Below, one piece after another: positions 42,412 to 50,447 of a stretch of 58,932 nucleotides of DNA (its first letter is position 1; the number at the start of each line of letters is the position of its first letter). The notes beneath the pieces are model-generated. The model worked only from the letters and a program-made list of their open reading frames with translations. It had not been told where the DNA came from and did no database searches. This DNA comes from an uncultured Peptoniphilus sp. (GTDB taxonomy: Bacteria > Bacillota > Clostridia > Tissierellales > Peptoniphilaceae): the NCBI RefSeq assembly GCF_946998875.1, contig NZ_CAMQAY010000007.1, positions 1 to 58,932 on the forward strand, read 5' to 3'. A program made the translations under genes and the position numbers.

Positions 42412-44205
42412 TTATTTTTCTTCTTCTTTTACTTTTTCTATAACTTTTACATGAACTTCTTCCAATTGTTTTTCTGAAAGTCTTGTTGGCGCACCAGTTA
42501 ATAGACAAGTTGCTGCTTGAGTTTTTGGAAAAGCTATTACATCTCTAATGCTCTTGGCATTAGTAAATAGCATTACAAGTCTATCTAATCCATAAGCAAG
42601 TCCTCCATGTGGTGGTGCTCCATATTTAAAGGCTTCTAATAGGAATCCAAATTTTTCCTTAGCTTCTTCTTCAGAAAGTCCCAAAGCTTCAAACATCTTT
42701 TCTTGAATTTCTGGGTCATTAATTCTAATACTTCCTCCACCCATCTCATCGCCATTAATTACAATGTCATAGGCCTTTGCTCTTGCCTTTTCTTTATCAG
42801 TAGTAAGCTTATCTACATCTTCGTCTAGTGGGCTTGTGAAAGGATGGTGCATAGCCACATATCTTCCTTCTTCTTCGTCATATTCAAATAGAGGAAATTC
42901 AGTAATCCATGTAAGTTTATAATCACTTTCATCAATTAAATCCATGTCTTTTGCTATTTTGTTACGAAGATTTCCAAGACCACTGTAAACAACTGAGTTT
43001 TTATCGGCTAGAATCAAAATTAGATCGCCTTTCTTTGCATCAAAGGCCTTAATAATTTCATTCATTTTATCTTCAGACAAGAACTTTGCAATTGGAGAGT
43101 CAATTTCTTCGTCAACTCTTATCCAAGATAAGCCCATTGCCTTAAAATCTTTGACAAAGGATTCTAATTTTTTAACTTGCTTCTTTGAGTAAAATTCGCT
43201 TCCGCCGTCAACTTTAATTCCTCTGACACTTTTGCCCTTTTCTGTATTTCCTTCAAATACTTTAAATCCGCAGTCCTTGACAAGATGAGATATGTCGTGA
43301 AGTTCAATTCCAAATCTTAAATCCGGCTTATCTACTCCAAATCTATCCATTGCTTCAGCATATTTCATTCTCTTTATAGGAAGCTCAATATCTTTATTTA
43401 AAATTTCTTTAAATAGCCTTTGTAAGAATCTTTCATTTATTTCCATTACATCTTCTTCAGTTACAAAGCTAAGTTCCATATCTATTTGTGTAAATTCAGG
43501 TTGTCTATTTGCCCTTAAGTCTTCATCTCTAAAGCATTTTGTAATTTGGATGTACCTGTCAAGACCTGCAACCATTAAAAGTTGTTTCATAAGTTGTGGT
43601 GATTGAGGAAGGGCGTAAAATTCGCCAGGATTAACTCTACTTGGCACTAAATAGTCCCTCGCTCCTTCAGGAGTTGGCTTAGTTAACATTGGAGTTTCAA
43701 CTTCAATAAATCCATTTTCATAGAAGAAGTCACGAGTGATTTTATAAATCTTTGAACGAATCATGAGATTTTTTTGCATACTTGGCTTTCTTAAATCTAA
43801 AGTTCTATATTTTAATCTCATGTTCTCAGAAACATTGTCATTGTCCTTTACATAAATTGGTGGTACTTCAGATTCGCTTAAAATTTTAAGTTCGCTAGCA
43901 AGAACTTCAACCCGTCCTGTTTCAAGTTCTTCATTTATTGAAGATCTCATGCGGACTTTTCCCCTTACAGCAATTACAAATTCTCCACGAAGATGTGATG
44001 CCTTTTCTAAAAGTTCATCAGAAGATGTGTCATCAAATACAATTTGTGCAATTCCACTTCTATCTCTAAGGTCAACGAAAATTATTGAGCCAAGGGATCT
44101 TTGTTTAGCAACCCAGCCCATTAATGTAACTTCTTTTGAAATCATTTCTTCTGAAATCTCATTACAATAATTACTTCTCTTGAGATTTCCCATTTTTTCA
44201 GCCAT
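42412..44205 (-). CDS. aspS: aspartyl-tRNA synthetase
   Basis: Charges tRNA-Asp. The 597 residues are of bacterial type: N-terminal anticodon-binding OB fold (VTLMGWVAKQRSLGSIIFVDLRDRSG), class II motif 2 (CFRDEDLRANRQPEFTQID), the bacterial insertion GAD domain (about 280-420) and motif 3 (GLAYGLDRLVMLF). Whether it also charges tRNA-Asn cannot be decided; gatCAB is not in the window. It starts after AGGAGG and has its own promoter and a hairpin-bearing leader. hisS, often just upstream, is replaced by a MurE-like gene. Confidence 0.96.
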   Translation of the reverse strand: MAEKMGNLKRSNYCNEISEEMISKEVTLMGWVAKQRSLGSIIFVDLRDRSGIAQIVFDDTSSDELLEKASHLRGEFVIAVRGKVRMRSSINEELETGRVEVLASELKILSESEVPPIYVKDNDNVSENMRLKYRTLDLRKPSMQKNLMIRSKIYKITRDFFYENGFIEVETPMLTKPTPEGARDYLVPSRVNPGEFYALPQSPQLMKQLLMVAGLDRYIQITKCFRDEDLRANRQPEFTQIDMELSFVTEEDVMEINERFLQRLFKEILNKDIELPIKRMKYAEAMDRFGVDKPDLRFGIELHDISHLVKDCGFKVFEGNTEKGKSVRGIKVDGGSEFYSKKQVKKLESFVKDFKAMGLSWIRVDEEIDSPIAKFLSEDKMNEIIKAFDAKKGDLILILADKNSVVYSGLGNLRNKIAKDMDLIDESDYKLTWITEFPLFEYDEEEGRYVAMHHPFTSPLDEDVDKLTTDKEKARAKAYDIVINGDEMGGGSIRINDPEIQEKMFEALGLSEEEAKEKFGFLLEAFKYGAPPHGGLAYGLDRLVMLFTNAKSIRDVIAFPKTQAATCLLTGAPTRLSEKQLEEVHVKVIEKVKEEEK

Positions 44206-44225
44206 ATTTCCTCCTAAAAATTAAA

Positions 44226-44249
44226 CTCCAAGCCTCAAATGGTTTGGAG
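44226..44249 (-). terminator. hairpin in the aspS leader, possible attenuator
   Basis: On the minus strand CTCCAAACC and GGCTTGGAG (44241-44249 and 44226-44234) pair with one A-C mismatch around a six-base loop, followed by TTTAATTTTT, which runs into the aspS AGGAGG site. It lies downstream of the aspS promoter, so it can stop transcription before the gene. I find no T-box antiterminator sequence (GGTGG-ACCGCG type) in the leader. Confidence 0.6.
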
Positions 44250-44320
44250 CTTATTCGTCAAAATATAAATAAACGATTAGCGATTTATTTTATTATTTAT
44301 TTCCATAAAAACCTATTTTA

Positions 44321-44349
44321 ATTATAAAACAAGGTTTCGTAAAATTCAA
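44321..44349 (-). promoter_or_regulatory. promoter of aspS
   Basis: On the minus strand TTGAAT (44344-44349) and consensus TATAAT (44321-44326) are 17 bases apart, just after the stop of the MurE-like gene. The leader would be about 105 bases. Confidence 0.75.
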
Positions 44350-44351
44350 CT

Positions 44352-45887
44352 TTAACAGATTCTACTGTCTATTCTGTGAGAAAATCCTTGGATATCTTTA
44401 ACTTTATTTTCTCTTAAAAGTTTTCCCTTCACAAATTTTGCGCCCTTATCCATTCCCTGACAGCCTGCAAGTAAAAGTACATCTCCACTATTTAATAAAT
44501 CAATGGAATTATTTACAGCTTCTTCTAAAGTGTCGAAAATTTTACATTCAATATTATTTTCACTTAAAATTTTCTTAAAAACCTTTAATTCATCTTCTGT
44601 GACTTTGTCTTTTTCCTTAACTATTTCCTTTGACAAAGTTGCAGACAAAGTTTTTGGTTTTAAAATTTTTATCCACTTTACAAGTCTTTCTGTAATCTCT
44701 CTATTGACTTCCACTCCTCTATGTCCTCTTATGGCATATAAAATATTTAAGTTTTTGTATTTCATCATCTTGAGAGTTTCCATTGTTGCATCAATATTTT
44801 TTTCATTGGCAAAATGGTCGTCTAAAATTTTAAAATCTTCATCAAAAATAAGTTCAAATCTTCTCTCTACACCATTGAAATTTTTTAAAGCCCTTGTAAT
44901 AACATCTTTTTCAATATTAAGACATAAGGCAACAATAATAGCAACTACAGAATTCATAACTGAGGAATAACCTACAGAGCCAAGCTCAACTTTGAAGTTA
45001 GACTTTTTTATTGTAAAATCTTTTAATTTTACATCTCTATTTATATTAAAAATAAATTTTCCCTTGCCCGTAGCTAAATCTAAATTAGAAATCCCAAAAT
45101 CTGCTTCATCATTTTCCAATGAGAAAGATAAAACTTTAGCCTCTGTTTTTTCTTTTAGAGAATAAATCATCTCATCATCGGCATTTAAAATTGCAAGAGC
45201 TTCTTTTTTGGCATGCCTTATAAGTCTTGATTTGTAGTGAAAATATTTTTCAAAACTTCCATGTTGGTCGATGTGTTCTCTGCCAAGATTGTTAAAGGTA
45301 ACAATATCAAAATCAATATTTTTGTCTCTAAAAAGTTCTTGGGCTGAAGAAGAGACTTCCATAGTAACATCTGTAATATTATTATCTGCCATATCCCTAA
45401 AATATGACTGCAAAGTAAGAGACTCTGGTGTAGTAAGTTCTGATGGAATCTTTACATCCTTATACCTAGTTAGAACTGTGCCTATTATACCAGTTTCCCT
45501 TTTGTCTTCTCTTAAAATTGAATCAACCATAAAGGCAGTAGTTGTCTTTCCATTTGTAGCTGTAATTCCAATTACATTCATTTCCCTTGATGGATTTTTA
45601 TAAAAATTTGCAGCCATATCAGCAAGTGCAATTCTAGAATTAGGAACTTTTATTTGTTTTATTTCTACATCCACAAAATCTTCCACAACAGCAAGTTCTG
45701 CTCCAAGCTCACTAGCTTTTTTTATAAACTTATGTCCATCAGTTACATAACCTTTTATTGCAACAAAAATAGCGCCTTCTACTACATCCCTAGTGTGGAA
45801 GGCGATTTTTTTTATTTCTTTATTTTCATCAATGTTAAAGTTTGTTTGGATAATATTTATATTTTTTAAAATTTCACTTAATTTCAA
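44352..45887 (-). CDS. MurE-like Mur ligase of atypical type
   Basis: A 511-residue Mur ligase. The N-terminal domain and ATP site (ITATNGKTTTAFMVD), NNLGREHIDQHGSFEKYFHYK with the lysine expected to be carbamylated, and LNADDE follow MurE. The C-terminal domain does not: where MurE has GCGGDR and the DNPR motif that selects the third amino acid, this has AIRGHRGVEVNREITERL and no DNP. It therefore need not be the UDP-MurNAc-tripeptide synthetase; a related ligase adding another residue is possible. It starts with TTG after GAGGAGATAA, three bases from hemZ, in the recJ-relA operon. Confidence 0.78.
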   Translation of the reverse strand: MKLSEILKNINIIQTNFNIDENKEIKKIAFHTRDVVEGAIFVAIKGYVTDGHKFIKKASELGAELAVVEDFVDVEIKQIKVPNSRIALADMAANFYKNPSREMNVIGITATNGKTTTAFMVDSILREDKRETGIIGTVLTRYKDVKIPSELTTPESLTLQSYFRDMADNNITDVTMEVSSSAQELFRDKNIDFDIVTFNNLGREHIDQHGSFEKYFHYKSRLIRHAKKEALAILNADDEMIYSLKEKTEAKVLSFSLENDEADFGISNLDLATGKGKFIFNINRDVKLKDFTIKKSNFKVELGSVGYSSVMNSVVAIIVALCLNIEKDVITRALKNFNGVERRFELIFDEDFKILDDHFANEKNIDATMETLKMMKYKNLNILYAIRGHRGVEVNREITERLVKWIKILKPKTLSATLSKEIVKEKDKVTEDELKVFKKILSENNIECKIFDTLEEAVNNSIDLLNSGDVLLLAGCQGMDKGAKFVKGKLLRENKVKDIQGFSHRIDSRIC

Positions 45888-45889
45888 AA

Positions 45890-47218
45890 TTATCTCCTCT
45901 TTATAAAATCTTCAAGATTTTTAGAATTAATATTTCTCTTAAATTTCCCCTGTGAATCTAAAATTTTTGTGCTTGCTCCAAGGCCAAATCCAATAATATT
46001 TTCAAGCTCTTCCATCATGACAATATTATAAATAGAAGAATATCCTTTTTTTGCATAGCCAATATTTTCTGAACTTATAACAGATTTTTTCTGCCTATAA
46101 AGGTAATAGGGCTCATAATTTGAACCAAGCATTAATTCTTTGGATTCTTCAATGAGATCACTATAATCTTCTTCGTTAAAATAAGAATTTTCAAATAGTT
46201 TTGAGCCATTTTTTAGTGCCAAAGTGTGTAGGGTAATATTTTCAGGCGAGAACTCAAGAGCTTTTTTTATTGAATTTAAAATACTTTCTTTACTTTCACC
46301 AGGAAGCCCCATTATTAAATCCATATTTATTATATCAAAACCAATTTCTCTCGCTTTATAAAACCAATAGCTAAAATTTTCATTTGATACCCTATTTAAC
46401 TTACTTATGACGTCTTCATTAAAGCTCTGTGGATTTAAACTAATTCTATTTACTCCCCTAGTCTTTAGCATTTTTAAAATCTCTATACTAAGGCTATCTA
46501 TCCTTCCACATTCAACAGTAAATTCCCTTGCGCTACTAAATTTTTCTAAGACAGCATCAATAATTTTCTCTAAATTTTCTTTTCCTATTGCTGTTGGCGT
46601 CCCCCCGCCAATATAAATTGAATTTGGCTTTTTAGAAAAATTTAACTCATAAGATTTTATGTCATCAATTAAATTTTTAGTGTAAGCATCCATTTTTTCT
46701 TTATTTTCAATTGTTGTATCAAAGGAGCAATAAAGGCATCTACTTGGACAGAAAGGAATGTGTACATAGACATTGTAATTATTTATATTTGAACTTTTAC
46801 GAAGACTTTCTTGATTTTTATAAATTCTATATAAAAAATCTGCGTCACATTTATTTATCCTGTATTTATCAAATAATATTTTAAATGAATCTTCGTAGGT
46901 ATTAAATTCAAAAACTTTTGAGAGAAGCTTTAAGGGTCTAACTCCTGTTAATATTCCAAAGCTAGAATCAAAATTTTTGTGATTTGAAAATAAATCAAAG
47001 AGGTATCTGTTTATAACAAAGTGAGGCTTGTCATTTTTTATATCAAGCCTTGCACTTTTATTTATTTTCTCTCCAAAAATTTCAAGAAAAATAAATTCAT
47101 CAAGAACTTTGATTTTTATGTTAAAAGCTAACTTTTTATAATCTTTAGGAAGTTTCATCCTAAAAAATTCAAAGATAGATTTTTTTAAGGCTTCATTTTC
47201 ACATTCAATTACTATCAT
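45890..47218 (-). CDS. hemZ: HemZ-like radical SAM coproporphyrinogen dehydrogenase
   Basis: A 442-residue HemW/HemN-type radical SAM protein with VHIPFCPSRCLYCSFDT (C-x3-C-x2-C), YIGGGTPTAIGKENL and NPQSFNEDVISKLNR. The added N-terminal domain of about 150 residues (GILTGVRPLKLLSKVFEF) marks the HemZ branch. HemZ is annotated as an oxygen-independent coproporphyrinogen III dehydrogenase, but no other haem genes are visible and a HemW-like haem-carrier role is possible. It overlaps the preceding metallo-hydrolase gene by ATGA; the MBL-hemZ pairing is usual in Clostridia. Confidence 0.88.
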   Translation of the reverse strand: MIVIECENEALKKSIFEFFRMKLPKDYKKLAFNIKIKVLDEFIFLEIFGEKINKSARLDIKNDKPHFVINRYLFDLFSNHKNFDSSFGILTGVRPLKLLSKVFEFNTYEDSFKILFDKYRINKCDADFLYRIYKNQESLRKSSNINNYNVYVHIPFCPSRCLYCSFDTTIENKEKMDAYTKNLIDDIKSYELNFSKKPNSIYIGGGTPTAIGKENLEKIIDAVLEKFSSAREFTVECGRIDSLSIEILKMLKTRGVNRISLNPQSFNEDVISKLNRVSNENFSYWFYKAREIGFDIINMDLIMGLPGESKESILNSIKKALEFSPENITLHTLALKNGSKLFENSYFNEEDYSDLIEESKELMLGSNYEPYYLYRQKKSVISSENIGYAKKGYSSIYNIVMMEELENIIGFGLGASTKILDSQGKFKRNINSKNLEDFIKRR

Positions 47219-47841
47219 AATCTTCTTAAATATGGGTTTGACATCTTTTCGTAGCTCATTTGTGATTCTGGACCATGACCTGATAAAACATAAATATCAT
47301 CATCAAGTTCTTTTAATCTCTTAAGTGATTCCATCATAAGTGTGTTATCTGATTCAGGAAAGTCAGTTCTTCCAATAGAGCCGTTAAATAAGGTATCGCC
47401 TGCAAATAAATAATCTTTGAATAAATAACAAACTGAACCTATAGTATGTCCTGGACTTGCTATTACCTTAATTTTATCATCTGAGAAAGGAATTTCGTCT
47501 CCATCTTTTACAAAAACATCTACCTTGGCAGCTTCAATTTGTAGACCAAAGGCTGATTCTCTGACTTCTCTTGGATTTTCCAAGAACTCTCTGTCATTTT
47601 TATGAAGATATACCGGAGCCTTAAATTTTTTCTTTAAAGCAGCAACTGCACCAACATGATCAAAGTGACCATGAGTTAAGAGAATATATTTAACATTCAA
47701 ATTATTTCTTTCAATTGCTTCAATAATATTTTCACTTGAACCACCTGGGTCAACTACAAAGGCATCTTTATTTTCGTCAAAGAGAATAAAACAATTTTCT
47801 TGTAATTCTCCCACAACTAGTTTCATAATTTTATATTGCAT
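47215..47841 (-). CDS. metallo-beta-lactamase fold hydrolase (YcbL/glyoxalase II-like)
   Basis: A 208-residue MBL-fold enzyme with the metal motif LTHGHFDHVGA, the further His in VIASPGHTIGSVCYLFKDY, FAGDTLFNGSIGRTDFPES and SGHGPES. This matches small hydroxyacylglutathione-hydrolase-like proteins (YcbL type) that sit between dtd and hemZ in Clostridia. The natural substrate is not known; glutathione thioesters are unlikely to be the main one in this group. It starts with ATG after GGTGAATT. Confidence 0.88.
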   Translation of the reverse strand: MQYKIMKLVVGELQENCFILFDENKDAFVVDPGGSSENIIEAIERNNLNVKYILLTHGHFDHVGAVAALKKKFKAPVYLHKNDREFLENPREVRESAFGLQIEAAKVDVFVKDGDEIPFSDDKIKVIASPGHTIGSVCYLFKDYLFAGDTLFNGSIGRTDFPESDNTLMMESLKRLKELDDDIYVLSGHGPESQMSYEKMSNPYLRRL

Positions 47842-47848
47842 AATTCAC

Positions 47849-48298
47849 CTAAAATTCCTTACTTGAATCCAATAAAATTGTAACAGGTCCGTCATTAATA
47901 AGTTCCACATCCATGTCAGCACCATATTCGCCGTGAGAAACTTTTACATTAAGTTTTTCAAGTTCTTCTATAAACTTTTCATATAAAAGAATTCCTTGGT
48001 CAAATTTTGCAGAACGAATATAAGAAGGTCTGTTACCCTTTCTTGCATCTCCATATAGAGTAAATTGACTGACAACAAGGACTTCTAAACCGTAGTCAAG
48101 AAGTGATTTATTCATTACTCCCTTTTCGTCGTCAAAAATTCTAAGTTTTGTTACTTTATTTAAGATGTAATCTAAATCACTTTCATCATCATTTACTTCA
48201 ACTCCAAGGAGCACCATTAATCCCTTATCTATCTTTGAAATAACTTTTCCATCAACAGATACGCTGGACCTCTTAACTCTTTGAACTACTGCTCGCAT
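47849..48298 (-). CDS. dtd: D-aminoacyl-tRNA deacylase
   Basis: Removes D-amino acids (and glycine misattached to tRNA-Ala) from tRNA. The 149-residue protein has the normal length, the start MRAVVQRVKRSSVSVDGK, the active-site segments VSQFTLYGDARKGNRPSY and NDGPVTILLDS (the cross-subunit Gly-cis-Pro). It follows relA by four bases, the classic relA-dtd pair of Firmicutes. Confidence 0.96.
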   Translation of the reverse strand: MRAVVQRVKRSSVSVDGKVISKIDKGLMVLLGVEVNDDESDLDYILNKVTKLRIFDDEKGVMNKSLLDYGLEVLVVSQFTLYGDARKGNRPSYIRSAKFDQGILLYEKFIEELEKLNVKVSHGEYGADMDVELINDGPVTILLDSSKEF

Positions 48299-48302
48299 TT
48301 TA

Positions 48303-50447
48303 TCACGCCTTTACTCTATATACCTCGAGAACATTGTTAATTCTCTTTAGTTTTTCCATTAATCTTTCAAGTTCTTCACTATTAGTGATTTCTACAGTTA
48401 TATCAATTACAGCATCTCCATTTTTTACAACTTTGGCATTTAAATAGGAAATACTTAACCTTGAATCATTTACTCTATTTGCAATGTCTCCGATAACATT
48501 CGGTTTATCAAAAGCTCTAATTTCAATTGATGCGCTATAACTTGTTGCATAACTACTTTGCCATTTAACTTCCACAAGTCTTGAAGGGTCCACATTGTTT
48601 TGCATATTTTTGCAGTCTTTTCTGTGAACAGATATACCTCTTCCTATAGTGATATATCCCACAATGTCGTCACCTGGAACCGGTGTACAGCATTTTGCAA
48701 TTCTTACATTGACTCCATCAACGCCCTTAACTTCTATACCTTGATTGTTAAATCTTTTCCTTGATTGAACAATTTCTTCAATATCTTTTTCGTCTTTTTT
48801 ATAAAATTTATTATAAATATCAACTAATTTGACAGTAACCTGTGCTGTTGTTATTGTTCCAAAGCCAACTGCAGCATACATTTCATCTAGTGTCTGCATA
48901 TTTAGTTTATTCTTAACTTCTTCTAGCCAATCATCGCGCAAAATTTTATGGACTTCATATCCCAATTTTTTAACTTCTTTTTCAATGGCATCTCTTCCTC
49001 TTTCAATATTTTTTTCTTTATCTTTAACCTTAAAATATTGAGAGATCTTCTTGCGGGCTTGAGGGCTTTTTACGATTTTAAGCCAATCAAGAGATGGACT
49101 AGTATTTGGATTTGTTATTACATCGACTATATTTCCACTTTGAAGAGTGTAATTAAGGGGCACAATTCTTCCATTTACCTTTGCACCTACACAAGTATTA
49201 CCAACTTGAGAGTGAATTCTATAGGCAAAGTCAATTGGTGTTGAGCCTTCAGGTAGATTTATAACATCTCCCCTTGGTGTAAAGACAAAAACTTCATCGG
49301 CAAAAAAGTCAATCTTTAGTGTATCCATAAAGTCGCCAGGATCATTTAAATCTTTTTGCCATTCCAAAAGTTGTCTTAGCCAAGTTAAATTTTCATCAAA
49401 GGCAGTTTCCTTTGTTACACCAGCCTTATATTTCCAGTGAGCGGCAATACCATATTCAGCAGTTTGATGCATTTCATAAGTTCTAATTTGAACTTCAAAA
49501 GTTTCTCCATTGTTGTCAATAACAGTGGTGTGCAGAGATTGATACTTATTAGGCTTAGGCATTGCTATATAATCTTTAAATCTACCTGGAATAGGTTTAA
49601 AAAGTGTATGAACTACACCAAGTGCACCGTAACAATCCTTTACAGAATGAGTTAAAATTCTTACAGCAGATAAATCGTAAATTTCATCAAAGACCTTTCC
49701 CTTTTTCTTCATTTTTTTATAAATGGAATAAAAATTCTTTGGTCTTCCCTTGATTTCACATTCGATGCCAACTTTTTTTAAGTTTTCTTCAAGCTCAGCA
49801 ATAATGTGGTTGATGAGGTCTTCTCTTTCATTTCTTCTCTTATTTACCATTTCAACGAGTTCATAATAGCCTTCTTCATCTAGGTATCTAAGAGACAAGT
49901 CTTCTAGCTCCCACTTAACTCTACTCATACCAAGTCTATCAGCAATTGGGGCGTAGATTTCAACTGTTTCTGTTGCTTTTTCAATTTTTTTAGCATCAGT
50001 CATGTACTCAAGAGTTCTCATATTGTGAAGTCTATCGGCAAGTTTAACTATTATTACTCTAATGTCCTTTGCCATGGCAAGAACCATTTTTCTAATATTT
50101 TCAGCTTGCTTTTCTTCTTTGTTTTTATAATTTAATTTTTTTAACTTAGTTACACCATTAACTAAATCGGCAATTTCTTGACCAAATAAATTTTTTATGT
50201 CCTCTAGAGTTACATCTGTATCTTCTACTACATCGTGAAGAAGTCCTGCTACAATGGTAGCAGTATCCATATTCATTTCAGCAAGAATTAAACTTACATT
50301 TAAAGGATGGATTATATAATCTTCTCCTGAATTTCTCTTTTGACCCTTATGATGCTCTTCAGCAAATTTATAAGCTCGATTTATCATGTCAAAATCTGCA
50401 TTTTCATTATAAGATTTTACTTTTTCAATTAATTTATCTATTAACAT
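48303..50447 (-). CDS. relA: bifunctional (p)ppGpp synthetase/hydrolase
   Basis: Makes and degrades the stringent-response alarmones. The 714 residues show an HD hydrolase domain with intact KRNSGEDYIIHPL and LLHDVVEDTDVTLED, a synthetase domain (KPNKYQSLHTTVID, EVQIRTYEMHQTAEYGIAAH), TGS (VFVFTPRGDVINLPEGSTPI), a Cys/His-bearing RIS region (RIAKCCTPVPGDDIVGYI) and a C-terminal ACT domain, so both activities are expected. I start at ATG 50447 after AGGTGAG, overlapping recJ by 14 bases; the GTG at 50456 is in that site. apt, usual between recJ and relA, is missing. Confidence 0.96.
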   Translation of the reverse strand: MLIDKLIEKVKSYNENADFDMINRAYKFAEEHHKGQKRNSGEDYIIHPLNVSLILAEMNMDTATIVAGLLHDVVEDTDVTLEDIKNLFGQEIADLVNGVTKLKKLNYKNKEEKQAENIRKMVLAMAKDIRVIIVKLADRLHNMRTLEYMTDAKKIEKATETVEIYAPIADRLGMSRVKWELEDLSLRYLDEEGYYELVEMVNKRRNEREDLINHIIAELEENLKKVGIECEIKGRPKNFYSIYKKMKKKGKVFDEIYDLSAVRILTHSVKDCYGALGVVHTLFKPIPGRFKDYIAMPKPNKYQSLHTTVIDNNGETFEVQIRTYEMHQTAEYGIAAHWKYKAGVTKETAFDENLTWLRQLLEWQKDLNDPGDFMDTLKIDFFADEVFVFTPRGDVINLPEGSTPIDFAYRIHSQVGNTCVGAKVNGRIVPLNYTLQSGNIVDVITNPNTSPSLDWLKIVKSPQARKKISQYFKVKDKEKNIERGRDAIEKEVKKLGYEVHKILRDDWLEEVKNKLNMQTLDEMYAAVGFGTITTAQVTVKLVDIYNKFYKKDEKDIEEIVQSRKRFNNQGIEVKGVDGVNVRIAKCCTPVPGDDIVGYITIGRGISVHRKDCKNMQNNVDPSRLVEVKWQSSYATSYSASIEIRAFDKPNVIGDIANRVNDSRLSISYLNAKVVKNGDAVIDITVEITNSEELERLMEKLKRINNVLEVYRVKA

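Noticed and set aside
44206..44320. T-box riboswitch before aspS
   Set aside because: No T-box core or antiterminator sequence seen; only one hairpin.
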